Program-made: the position numbers and the translations under genes
Shown: positions 16,716 through 25,001 of the stretch, piece after piece
Position numbering within the stretch: the stretch's first letter is position 1
Layout: every line of letters starts with the position of its first letter
Notes under the pieces: model-generated
Told to the model about the DNA's origin: nothing
Database searches by the model: none
The model's input: only the letters and a program-made list of their open reading frames with translations
From: Mangrovimonas sp. ST2L15
Lineage (GTDB): Bacteria; Bacteroidota; Bacteroidia; Flavobacteriales; Flavobacteriaceae
Length of the DNA stretch: 64,000 nt
Assembly (NCBI RefSeq): GCF_001280515.1
Contig: NZ_LBIQ01000052.1
Span: 1 to 64,000, forward strand
Direction of reading: 5' to 3'

Positions 16716-17543
16716 ATGACAACCAAAGACCTTAAAAACTGGCAGAGCGCCTTACCCTATAAAGACACGACTCAACCTGTGTTATTTATAGGACATGGTT
16801 CTCCCATGAACGCCATTCAAGACAATCAGTTTACCAAACAATGGAACCAATTAGGAGAATCATTAGAACCTCCAGTCGCCATATTGTGTATTTCAGCACA
16901 TTGGTTGACCAATGGTACTTTTGTGACTAACATGGAAGCTCCTAGAACTATTCATGATTTTGGCGGATTTCCCCAACAGCTTTTTGAAGTAGAATATCCA
17001 GTAAAAGGAAAACCAACTTTGGCAGAGGAGATTAAACATCATTTAACGTCTACTCATGTAGGTTTGGATGAAGAATGGGGATTAGACCATGGGGCGTGGA
17101 GTGTCATTAAACATATGTACCCTAAAGCCAATATTCCAGTTGTGCAATTGAGCATCAATTATTTTAAGCCGCCAGAATACCATTATGAATTAGCGCAACA
17201 GCTTTTGGATTTACGTAAAAAAGGTGTGTTGATAGTAGGTAGCGGAAATATGGTTCATAATTTAAGAATGGTGGCTTGGGATAAAATGGAGGACACCTAT
17301 GGTTATGACTGGACGTTAGAAATAAATGATATTTTCAAATCTAAAATCTTGGATGGAAATCATCAAGATTAAATGAATTATCAAAAACTGCATAAGAATA
17401 TCGCTAAAGCAGTGCCCACTCCAGACCATTACTATCCTTTGCTATACACTTTGGGGTTGCAAACTAAAAATGACAGGATTGAATTTTTTAATGATCAGGC
17501 GGTAGCGGGTTCTTTAACCATGACATCCGTTAAAATTGGATAA
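16716..17543 (+). pseudogene. 4,5-DOPA dioxygenase extradiol family (YgiD), interrupted by one in-frame stop
   Basis: The first part (16716-17372, 218 residues) has LFIGHGSPMNAI, CISAHWLTNGTFV, HDFGGFP, LDHGAWSVIKHMYP and IVGSGNMVHNLR, the metal site and core of LigB/YgiD-type extradiol dioxygenases. A TAA at 17370-17372 ends it, but the very next codons continue in the same frame for 56 residues (MNYQKLHKNIAKAVPTPDHY, then PLLYTLGL and FFNDQAVAGSLTMTSVKIG) to a second TAA at 17541-17543. That segment is the conserved family C-terminus, including the PTPDHYYPLLY motif with an active-site His. A single T-to-A change (TTA Leu to TAA) would explain it. The gene is thus probably inactivated, unless the stop is read through or is a sequencing error. 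Confidence 0.85.
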
Positions 17544-17652
17544 ATTTTATCTATCATTCCATAAATTTAAAAATACGTTAAAGCCTATAAATATTGATGC
17601 TTTCATAGTTATCGCTCGTAATTTTATAGGATAAAAATCAAAATATATACAT

Positions 17653-18441
17653 ATGAAAACTTTTAAAAATAAATCAATTATTATAACAGGAGCCGCGATG
17701 GGATTAGGTTATGCAACTGCAAAATTTTTAGCCGAAAAAGGAGCAGATCTTACCTTGGTGGATTTTAATAAAGAAACGCTAGAAGAAACAGCTAAGGAAT
17801 TGAAGGATACATTCTCAATAAGAGTTGTTTCTGTTGTTGCAGATGTATCTAAAGAAGAAAGTGTAAAAGAATACGTAGCTAAGGCCAAAGAGGCTTTTGG
17901 TAAGATTGATGGATTCTATAATAATGCTGGAATTGAAGGTCGACAAGCCGATATGGTGGATTATGATCTAGACGTATTCAAAAAGGTGATTGATATCAAC
18001 TTGATGGGTGTTTATTATGGTTTACGTTACGTACTTCCAGAATTGGTTGCCAATGGTGGTGGACGGATTGTAAACGTGGCCTCTGTAGGGGGAATTCGAG
18101 GGGTATTGAACCAAACACCTTATGTGGCTTCAAAACACGCTGTGGCTGGAATGACTAAAAATGCAGCCTTAGAATATGGTAAGCACCAAATTTTCACTAA
18201 TGCCATTGCACCTGGGGCAATTTTAACACCTATGGTTGCTGAGGCTTTTAAACAGGTTAATCCAGATGATCCAAAAGCAGCGGAAGCAGATTATGCACAA
18301 AGAAATCCAACCAGACGATTAGGTAAACCTGAGGAAGTTGCAAGTTTGGTAGCCTATTTGTTAAGTGATGACTGTAATTATGTCAACGGTCAGGTAATAG
18401 CCATAGATGGTGGTGAATCTAATATGTATGGTAACGCCTAA
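17653..18441 (+). CDS. SDR-family oxidoreductase
   Basis: 262 residues, classical short-chain dehydrogenase. The cofactor motif is IIITGAAMGLGYATAKFLAE, the Asp in TLVDFN after beta-2 favours NAD(H), then NNAGIEG, the catalytic Ser in VNVASVGG, and YVASKHAV with Tyr and Lys. The C-terminus GQVIAIDGGESNMYGNA is typical. The substrate is unknown; the family covers alcohols, sugars and hydroxy-acids. It is followed after 4 bases by a DUF3861 gene, so the two are likely one transcript. Confidence 0.92.
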   Translation: MKTFKNKSIIITGAAMGLGYATAKFLAEKGADLTLVDFNKETLEETAKELKDTFSIRVVSVVADVSKEESVKEYVAKAKEAFGKIDGFYNNAGIEGRQADMVDYDLDVFKKVIDINLMGVYYGLRYVLPELVANGGGRIVNVASVGGIRGVLNQTPYVASKHAVAGMTKNAALEYGKHQIFTNAIAPGAILTPMVAEAFKQVNPDDPKAAEADYAQRNPTRRLGKPEEVASLVAYLLSDDCNYVNGQVIAIDGGESNMYGNA

Positions 18442-18445
18442 GGTA

Positions 18446-18739
18446 ATGGGTAAGAAAGCCAATCACTATAGATTAACAATGGAGGAGGTGATTTTAAAAG
18501 ATCCCAATGAACCTCTTAAAGATCCGATCACTTTGGAATTTGATAATCATGATGACATTTTTAAAATTATGGATATCGTCAAACAAAAGCAGTTGTTTGA
18601 AAGTGAAAGTCAGGCTCAAGAATTTGCCTTAGGACTTAAGCTTTTTAGTGAAGTGATGCTAAAAAATAGAAACCATCCAATTTTTGAATCATTTTATCCA
18701 GCGTTTAGTGCTTTTATGAAGACACTAAAAAGTCAATGA
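18446..18739 (+). CDS. DUF3861 domain protein
   Basis: 97 residues from the ATG at 18446, four bases after the SDR stop (earlier in-frame starts lie within the SDR gene). The sequence pattern KKANHYRLTMEEV, LEFDNHDDIFKIMDIVKQK, FALGLKLFSEVMLKNRNHP and FYPAFSAFMKTLK fits DUF3861. It is a small soluble cytosolic protein with no known activity. A strong hairpin terminator follows, ending the SDR-DUF3861 operon. Confidence 0.8.
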   Translation: MGKKANHYRLTMEEVILKDPNEPLKDPITLEFDNHDDIFKIMDIVKQKQLFESESQAQEFALGLKLFSEVMLKNRNHPIFESFYPAFSAFMKTLKSQ

Positions 18740-18759
18740 TTCATATTCAAACTTATTTT

Positions 18760-18790
18760 AAAAGGAGCCAAATTGGCTCCTTTTTTTTTA
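18760..18790 (+). terminator. Rho-independent terminator
   Basis: AAAAGGAGCCAA pairs perfectly with TTGGCTCCTTTT and is followed by a T-run; it lies 20 bases after the DUF3861 stop. Confidence 0.93.
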
Positions 18791-18888
18791 TCAATTCCAT
18801 TGATTTTTATAAATCGTATTGAAAACATAATTAAGATTTTATAAAAATTATAAACTAAATCGATTTCGTTTTCCGGGAAAAATTTGAA

Positions 18889-18956
18889 CATGATTTTTAT
18901 CATGAAACCCTCTTTACAACTACTCTAACTTTGATGTATAATAATGATTAATCATT
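18889..18956 (+). promoter_or_regulatory. Promoter and palindromes before the methylmalonyl-CoA operon
   Basis: TAACTTTG at 18926-18933 is a perfect TAnnTTTG element 30 bases before the epimerase ATG. Two palindromes flank it: CATGAT-N4-ATCATG at 18889-18904 and the perfect 14-mer AATGATTAATCATT at 18943-18956, just after the likely start of transcription. Their positions suit repressor binding; the factor is unknown. Confidence 0.55.
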
Positions 18957-18963
18957 TTAAGTC

Positions 18964-19371
18964 ATGAATATTTCGCACATAGAACACATTGGAATTGCGG
19001 TAGATAACTTGGAAGAATCCATTCAATATTATGAAAATGTATTGGGGTTAACATGCTACTCTATTGAAGAGGTAAAGGATCAAAAAGTAAAGACGGCTTT
19101 CTTTCTGGTTGGTGATACTAAAATTGAATTATTGGAAAGCACTTCACCTGATGGTCCAATAGGAAAATACATTGAAAAAAGAGGGCCTGGAATACATCAC
19201 TTAGCTTTTGCTGTGGATAGTGCTAATAAAGCCTTAAAACAAGCGGAGGAACGTGGAGTGAGATTGATAGATGCCCAATCTAGAAAAGGTGCAGAAGGAC
19301 TTAATATTGGCTTTCTTCATCCAAAGTCAACAAACGGCGTTCTAACAGAACTTTGCTCCAAAGAGCTATAA
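18964..19371 (+). CDS. mce: Methylmalonyl-CoA epimerase
   Basis: 135 residues of the glyoxalase/VOC fold. ISHIEHIGIAVDNLEESIQYY at the start and ERGPGIHHLAFAVDSANKAL in the middle supply the metal-binding His residues; IGFLHPKSTNGVLTELC ends with the metal-binding Glu. It interconverts (S)- and (R)-methylmalonyl-CoA between the decarboxylase/carboxylase and the mutase. First gene of an operon running to the mutase; the decarboxylase alpha subunit starts 31 bases later. The neighbours make the assignment firm. Confidence 0.95.
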   Translation: MNISHIEHIGIAVDNLEESIQYYENVLGLTCYSIEEVKDQKVKTAFFLVGDTKIELLESTSPDGPIGKYIEKRGPGIHHLAFAVDSANKALKQAEERGVRLIDAQSRKGAEGLNIGFLHPKSTNGVLTELCSKEL

Positions 19372-19402
19372 TAAGATAAATAATTTATAAAGTTTGGAAC
19401 TT

Positions 19403-20962
19403 ATGACAACGCAAGATAAAATCAACGAACTTATAGAAAAACGTGCTAAAGCACGATTGGGTGGAGGTGAAAAGAGAATTGATTCACAACATGCTAAAGG
19501 AAAATTAACAGCAAGAGAAAGAATAGAAATTCTTTTGGATGATGATAGCTTTGAAGAGTTTGACATGTTTGTTACCCATAGAACGAAATCATTTGGGTTG
19601 GATAAACAAATATTTCTTTCAGATGGTGTGGTAACAGGTCACGGTACCATAGATGGTAGAATTGTCTACGTATTTGGACAAGATTTTACCGTTTTTGGAG
19701 GATCACTTTCTGAAACCTACGCTTTGAAGATTTGTAAAATTATGGATATGGCCATGAAGGTAGGTGCACCTGTTATTGGGCTTAACGATAGTGGAGGGGC
19801 ACGTATTCAAGAAGGAGTGAGATCTTTGGCTGGTTATGCTGAGATATTCCAGCGTAACATTATGGCTTCGGGAGTGATTCCTCAAATATCTTCAATATTA
19901 GGGCCTTGTGCTGGTGGAGCAGTTTATTCTCCTGCATTAACCGATTTTACCATCATGACAGACCAAACCAGTTATATGTTTGTAACTGGGCCTAAAGTAG
20001 TACAATCGGTAACAGGTGAAAATGTTACCACTGAACAGTTGGGAGGGGCAAATATCCATTCTACAAAATCGGGGGTTTCTCACTTTTTAGCTGAAAATGA
20101 CGAAGAAAATTTATTGTTGATAAGAAAGCTTCTTAGCTACATGCCTTCAAATAATTTGGAAGATCCACCAATAATTTCAACGTCTGATCCAATAGATAGA
20201 TTGGATGATGTCTTAAATACCATCATACCTGAAAATCCGAATCAACCTTATGACATTTTGGATGTGATCAGCACAATTACCGACAATGGGGAATTTTTAG
20301 AGGTTCACAGAAACTATGCTAAAAACATTGTTGTTGGGTTTGCAAGATTTAATGGCCGTTCCGTAGGAGTCGTTGCAAACCAACCTAAATTTTATGCTGG
20401 AGTTTTAGATACAGAAGCTTCTAGAAAGGCAGCGCGTTTTGTTCGTTTTTGTGACGCTTTCAACATACCATTGGTTACTTTAGTTGATGTCCCTGGATTT
20501 TTACCAGGAACAGGTCAGGAATATGCTGGAATTATTCTGCACGGAGCGAAACTGTTGTTTGCTTATGGTGAGGCAACAGTGCCGAAAGTAACCATTACCT
20601 TAAGGAAATCTTACGGAGGTGCCCATGATGTAATGAGCTGTAAACAACTCCGGGGAGATTTAAACTATGCCTGGCCAACTGCAGAAATAGCAGTAATGGG
20701 AGCGAAAGGAGCGGTGGAAGTTTTGGAAGGTTCCAATATCAGAAAAATTGAAGATGATGATGAGAAGCAACATTATATCGAGGAAAAAGAAAACGAATAT
20801 ACCGCCAAATTTGCCAACCCTTATGTGGCAGCCAAATATGGTTTTATAGACGATGTGATTGAGCCAAGAAATACAAGATTCCGAATTATTAGAGCCTTGG
20901 AACTATTAGCTAATAAGAAAGAGGTGAATCCACCTAAGAAACATTCAAATATTCCATTGTAA
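19403..20962 (+). CDS. mmdA: Methylmalonyl-CoA decarboxylase alpha subunit (carboxyltransferase)
   Basis: 519 residues from ATG 19403 ([17 protein letters not shown]). It has the acyl-CoA carboxyltransferase fold of PccB/Mmd[74 protein letters not shown]. PccB and MmdA cannot be told apart by motif, but the following genes encode the gamma, biotin-carrier and membrane beta subunits of a sodium pump and there is no biotin carboxylase, so MmdA is preferred. It transfers CO2 from (S)-methylmalonyl-CoA to biotin, giving propionyl-CoA. The stop overlaps the gamma-subunit ATG by one base. Confidence 0.9.
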   Translation: MTTQDKINELIEKRAKARLGGGEKRIDSQHAKGKLTARERIEILLDDDSFEEFDMFVTHRTKSFGLDKQIFLSDGVVTGHGTIDGRIVYVFGQDFTVFGGSLSETYALKICKIMDMAMKVGAPVIGLNDSGGARIQEGVRSLAGYAEIFQRNIMASGVIPQISSILGPCAGGAVYSPALTDFTIMTDQTSYMFVTGPKVVQSVTGENVTTEQLGGANIHSTKSGVSHFLAENDEENLLLIRKLLSYMPSNNLEDPPIISTSDPIDRLDDVLNTIIPENPNQPYDILDVISTITDNGEFLEVHRNYAKNIVVGFARFNGRSVGVVANQPKFYAGVLDTEASRKAARFVRFCDAFNIPLVTLVDVPGFLPGTGQEYAGIILHGAKLLFAYGEATVPKVTITLRKSYGGAHDVMSCKQLRGDLNYAWPTAEIAVMGAKGAVEVLEGSNIRKIEDDDEKQHYIEEKENEYTAKFANPYVAAKYGFIDDVIEPRNTRFRIIRALELLANKKEVNPPKKHSNIPL

Positions 20963-21324
20963 TGAAAACGATCCTATTATATACCGATGTTTTGGATGAG
21001 GGATATATCATCCTGATGACAGGACTTTTGATTGTCTTTGGAGGACTACTATTACTTACGTTATTCTTTAAGTATGGATTGCCTTTTATGCTTTATATCT
21101 ATAAGTTGATTACTAAAGGCCCAGACAAGAAGGTTACAGAAATTTCGCCAACAGTCAATGAAAATTTCACCGGGGAAATTGCAGCAGCTATTTCGGTGGC
21201 AGTACATATGTATCTCGATGAACAGCATGACAATGAAAATGCCATACTTACCATTAAGCAAGCCAGGAAAATGTATTCACCATGGAGCTCAAAAATTTAT
21301 GGTGCCTATAACAATAGATTTTAA
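20962..21324 (+). CDS. OadG-family gamma/delta subunit of Na+-translocating decarboxylase
   Basis: 120 residues. An N-terminal membrane helix (about 14-38, YIILMTGLLIVFGGLLLLTL) is followed by a soluble part with EIAAAISVAVHMYLDEQHD and a C-terminal WSSKIYGAYNNRF. This topology and the position between MmdA and the biotin carrier match the OadG/MmdD subunit, which holds the alpha, carrier and beta subunits together at the inner membrane. It overlaps mmdA by one base. Small and divergent, but context is decisive. Confidence 0.85.
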   Translation: MKTILLYTDVLDEGYIILMTGLLIVFGGLLLLTLFFKYGLPFMLYIYKLITKGPDKKVTEISPTVNENFTGEIAAAISVAVHMYLDEQHDNENAILTIKQARKMYSPWSSKIYGAYNNRF

Positions 21325-21351
21325 CCCATTTATTTAGAAAATCTAAAGATC

Positions 21352-21774
21352 ATGAAAAATTTCACATTCAATATAAACGAGAATAGCTACAGTGTTAGAA
21401 TCTTATCGCAAGAAGATAACACCATCGAGTTAGAAGTCAACGGAACAAATTACTTGGTGAAAATGAAGGAAGAAATAAAAAGCAGGAAGACACCTACTTT
21501 AGTGCGTAAACCTTCAACAACAGCACCAGTTGAGCCAGTTAAGGTCAATCCAAGTTCTTCAAAAACAACCATTACCGCACCTATTCCAGGTGTTGTGTTA
21601 TCTCTTAAAGTTCAGGTTGGAGATACAATTAAAGCCAATGATTCCTTGATGATTTTGGAAGCCATGAAAATGGAAAACAATATCGTATCAGAAAAATCAG
21701 GAACCGTTACTGCTATTAATGTAAAACCTGGTCAGCAAGTATTACAAGGAGAAGTAATGATAGAGATTGAATAG
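21352..21774 (+). CDS. mmdC: Biotin carboxyl carrier subunit of methylmalonyl-CoA decarboxylase
   Basis: 140 residues. The N-terminal ~50 residues form a small beta domain (FNINENSYSVRIL), then a Pro/Ser/Thr/Val hinge (~55-75), then a biotinyl domain (~75-140) with ITAPIPGVVLSLKVQVGD and EAMKMENNI, whose Lys is the biotinylation site. It carries carboxybiotin from the alpha subunit to the membrane beta subunit. It lies 27 bases after the OadG-like gene. Confidence 0.93.
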   Translation: MKNFTFNINENSYSVRILSQEDNTIELEVNGTNYLVKMKEEIKSRKTPTLVRKPSTTAPVEPVKVNPSSSKTTITAPIPGVVLSLKVQVGDTIKANDSLMILEAMKMENNIVSEKSGTVTAINVKPGQQVLQGEVMIEIE

Positions 21775-21826
21775 AATTGAGAATGCTTATTGTCTTTACG
21801 GCTAATTAAGCGTAAAAAACTACACA

Positions 21827-23146
21827 ATGAAAAAAATATTATTGATAATAGGTGTAATCTCCCTTCTCATCTCAATGAGACCTATTTTGGGGTTGACTTC
21901 AGCTTCAAATACAGTGGAAACTACTGCTGTGACAAGTATAACAGAGGACGAGCAGGAGGATAGTTTTATTTCAGAAGGAATTAGTGGTGTTAAACAGTTT
22001 TTAAGTTATACGGGTTTTGCTAATGCCCAAGCGGGTAATATCATTATGATCGTAATTGGAATTGTTTTCATTTACTTGGGAATTAAATTTGACTATGAAC
22101 CCCTTTTACTGATTCCGATTGGAGTAGGGGTGATTATAGGGAATATTCCATTTGTTGCAGGGAATCAAACCGGGATTTATGAAACAGGATCTGTTTTGAA
22201 TTACCTTTACTTTGGGGTGGTTAAGGGAATTTATCCTCCTTTAATTTTCTTAGGGATAGGTGCTATGACCGATTTCTCATCGTTAATTGCCAATCCGAAA
22301 TTAATGCTTTTGGGGGCTGCGGCGCAAATAGGGGTTTTTGGAACCTTTTTGGGAGCGCTATATTTAGGTTTTAATTTACCCGAGGCAGGAGCGATAGGAA
22401 TCATTGGTGGGGCTGATGGTCCAACAGCGATTTTCTTATCATCTAAATTGGCCAATGGTGTGAATCTTTTACCAGATGGGACAACGGTTAAAAACCTAAT
22501 TGGTCCTATTGCCATTGCAGCCTATTCTTATATGGCATTGGTACCAGTCATTCAACCTCCAATCATGAAGTTGTTGACTACCAAAAATGAACGACTCATT
22601 AGAATGAAACCACCAAGAGCAGTTTCTCAAAAAGAAAAAATGATTTTTCCTGTTGTTGCCTTATTATTGACTACCTTTATCTCACCAAGTTCATTACCAT
22701 TATTGGGAATGTTGTTCTTTGGAAATTTGTTGAAGGAATCTGGTAGAACAGAACGTCTAGCAGAGACTGCAAGGACCAAAATGATAGACATCGTAACCAT
22801 TCTTTTGGGTGTGACCGTGGGAGCTTCTACCCAAGCAGATATTTTTATCACCAAGGACTCTATGTTGATCTTTGGGTTGGGAGCTATTTCCTTTGTTATA
22901 GCCACTATGGGAGGTCTTATTTTTGCTAAATTCATGAATTTGTTCCTTAAGGGAGATAACAAAATAAATCCTTTAATAGGAGCTTCAGGAGTTTCTGCTG
23001 TTCCAGATAGTGCAAGGGTGGTACATGCTGAAGGTTTAAAAGCAGATCCTAAGAATTATTTACTAATGCATGCTATGGCCCCAAATGTGGCTGGAGTTAT
23101 TGGATCAGCCATTGCGGCAGGTATTATTCTAAGCTTTTTAGGCTAA
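21827..23146 (+). CDS. mmdB: Na+-translocating decarboxylase beta subunit
   Basis: 439 residues, polytopic membrane protein of the OadB/GcdB/MmdB family. Hallmarks are KFDYEPLLLIPIGVGVIIGN, GIIGGADGPTAIFLSSKLA (the conserved Asp of the ion/carboxybiotin path), and the C-terminal GASGVSAVPDSARVVHAEG and HAMAPNVAGVIGSAIAAG. Decarboxylation of carboxybiotin here drives Na+ out of the cell. The first ~65 residues form an extra segment with a signal-like helix (MKKILLIIGVISLLISM) and an acidic periplasmic stretch (TEDEQEDSF), longer than the classical OadB start. It follows the carrier gene by 52 bases and precedes the mutase by 40. Confidence 0.93.
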   Translation: MKKILLIIGVISLLISMRPILGLTSASNTVETTAVTSITEDEQEDSFISEGISGVKQFLSYTGFANAQAGNIIMIVIGIVFIYLGIKFDYEPLLLIPIGVGVIIGNIPFVAGNQTGIYETGSVLNYLYFGVVKGIYPPLIFLGIGAMTDFSSLIANPKLMLLGAAAQIGVFGTFLGALYLGFNLPEAGAIGIIGGADGPTAIFLSSKLANGVNLLPDGTTVKNLIGPIAIAAYSYMALVPVIQPPIMKLLTTKNERLIRMKPPRAVSQKEKMIFPVVALLLTTFISPSSLPLLGMLFFGNLLKESGRTERLAETARTKMIDIVTILLGVTVGASTQADIFITKDSMLIFGLGAISFVIATMGGLIFAKFMNLFLKGDNKINPLIGASGVSAVPDSARVVHAEGLKADPKNYLLMHAMAPNVAGVIGSAIAAGIILSFLG

Positions 23147-23186
23147 CATTATTTTAAAGTATAAAGTAAATTGTAATACATTTTGT

Positions 23187-25001
23187 ATGAGTACTCAGAA
23201 TAAATCACTTTTTTCAAATTTCAGTCCTACCTCCAAGCAGGAATGGAAAGATAAAGTGGACACCGATTTAAAAGGTGTGGATTTTAATAAATTGATTTGG
23301 AAGAATTTTAACGGTCTAAATTTTCAACCGTTTTATAATTCAGAAGATGGTATAGAGAGTTTGCCAAATACGGGCCTTAATTCTCAAGACTTAGTTAACT
23401 TTAGAAGTATTAAAGTAAACACTTCAGAAGAAGGGAACCAGTTGGCAAAACTGGCCATAAATGAAGGGGTGAATGGTTTGTTGTTTGAAATTGATGGTAA
23501 AATTCAGGTCGAAGCCCTTTTAAATGGCGTCGATCTCAATAAAGTTGCCATAAGTTTTTTAATTCAATTTGATCAAATAGACTTTGCCAAATCCTTTTTG
23601 ATTTATGCAGTTTCAACATTGAAGCAAAAGGAAAACTTAAAAGGTTATTTTGACTTTAGAGGTATTTCAAATTATGTCACAAATGGTTCTTTAAATAAAG
23701 CTTTTTTTGACAATTCTGTGGAATTATTGAAACTTACGGGAGCTTTCCCAAACTTTAAAGCATTTACTATTACTGGGGCTTCTTATTTGGATTCAGGTTC
23801 CAACCAAGTGCAAGAGGTTGCCTATTCATTAAATTCATTGGTATTTGTTGTTGAAAAATTGTTGGAAAAAGGTGTTGACGCCAACCAAATTTTTCAAGGC
23901 TTACATGTGGAATTGGCGATAGGGTCAGAGTATTTTATAGAGATAGCTAAGTTTAGAGCCTTTCATAGTCTTTTAAATTTGCTGGCCAATGAATATGGAG
24001 TTACAGATTTTAATCCATTTATAACGGCTAAAACTTCAGTTTGGAGTAAATCGGTTACAGATGCCCATACCAATTTGTTGAGAGCTACTACTGAGGCTAT
24101 GTCTGCAATTCTTGGTAATGTTGATGGTGTTTTAGTGGATCCCTATGATAAAGAATTCAATGAAGCATCACAATTCTCAAATCGTATAGCAGGAAATATT
24201 GCCACCATATTAAAAGAAGAATCCTATTTAGGAAAAGTGGCTAACCCGGTTGACGGATCTTATTATATTGAAGAAGCTACTCAAAAGATTGCTGAAAAAG
24301 CCTTGATTTTATTCAAGGAGGTTGAAGCTCAAGGAGGCTTTTTTGAAGCCTTTGAAAAAGGCTTGATTCAGGATCAAATTTCTGAAATAAGACAAGAAAA
24401 AATAAAATGGATTAGCCAAAGAAGGTTACCATTGGTAGGAGTCAATAAATATCCTAACCTTATGGAAACAATTTCTTCAGAAGTTTTATCCTCAGGAGCG
24501 TCTTCAGACCAAAAACTTTTAAAACCGAGAAGAGCATCGCTAGAAATAGAGGTTGTTAGAAAAGCAACTGAATTATTGGTAGAATCTATTGGTAAAAGAC
24601 CTGTTATTGAGCTTTGTAGTTTTGGAAATTTAACCATGAGAAAGGCAAGAGCCGCTTTCTCCTATGATTTTCTAGGGGTGTCAGGATTTAAAGTTTTAGA
24701 TGAGAAAAGTTATGAAACGGCTCAATCAGCAGCAGAAGCGAGTGCAGAATCTGATTCAGAGGTTGTTGTTATTTGCAGTTCCGATCCAGATTATCATGAA
24801 AGTGCCTTAAACTTTGTTGAAACTTTCCGAAGTAAGAATTCTGAAAAGGTCTTATTGTTGGCTGGAAATCCAGTAGATTTACTCGACCAATTAAAAGAAG
24901 CCGGACTCGATGGTTGTTTGCACATAAAGTCGGATGTCATTCAAACCTTAACAGCCATTCAGAATAAAGTTCAAGAACATTATAAATCTTTAGAAGTATG
25001 A
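23187..25001 (+). CDS. mutA: Methylmalonyl-CoA mutase small (beta) subunit
   Basis: 604 residues. It has the mutase TIM-barrel fold but lacks the complete active-site set of the large chain. Segments such as [23 protein letters not shown] (in part), [40 protein letters not shown] and LVGVNKYPN match MutA. The C-terminal ~130 residues resemble a B12 domain without the DxHxxG motif, as expected for this non-catalytic chain. It forms the heterodimer with MutB. The last codons overlap mutB by 4 bases (ATGA), so translation is coupled. Confidence 0.94.
   Translation: MSTQNKSLFSNFSPTSKQEWKDKVDTDLKGVDFNKLIWKNFNGLNFQPFYNSEDGIESLPNTGLNSQDLVNFRSIKVNTSEEGNQLAKLAINEGVNGLLFEIDGKIQVEALLNGVDLNKVAISFLIQFDQIDFAKSFLIYAVSTLKQKENLKGYFDFRGISNYVTNGSLNKAFFDNSVELLKLTGAFPNFKAFTITGASYLDSGSNQVQEVAYSLNSLVFVVEKLLEKGVDANQIFQGLHVELAIGSEYFIEIAKFRAFHSLLNLLANEYGVTDFNPFITAKTSVWSKSVTDAHTNLLRATTEAMSAILGNVDGVLVDPYDKEFNEASQFSNRIAGNIATILKEESYLGKVANPVDGSYYIEEATQKIAEKALILFKEVEAQGGFFEAFEKGLIQDQISEIRQEKIKWISQRRLPLVGVNKYPNLMETISSEVLSSGASSDQKLLKPRRASLEIEVVRKATELLVESIGKRPVIELCSFGNLTMRKARAAFSYDFLGVSGFKVLDEKSYETAQSAAEASAESDSEVVVICSSDPDYHESALNFVETFRSKNSEKVLLLAGNPVDLLDQLKEAGLDGCLHIKSDVIQTLTAIQNKVQEHYKSLEV

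Noticed and set aside
19403-20962. Naming this gene pccB (propionyl-CoA carboxylase)
   Set aside because: The adjacent OadG-like, biotin carrier and OadB-like membrane genes and the lack of biotin carboxylase favour the decarboxylase, though motifs alone do not separate the two.
23147-23186. Cobalamin riboswitch before the mutase genes
   Set aside because: The gap is only 40 bases, too short for that element.
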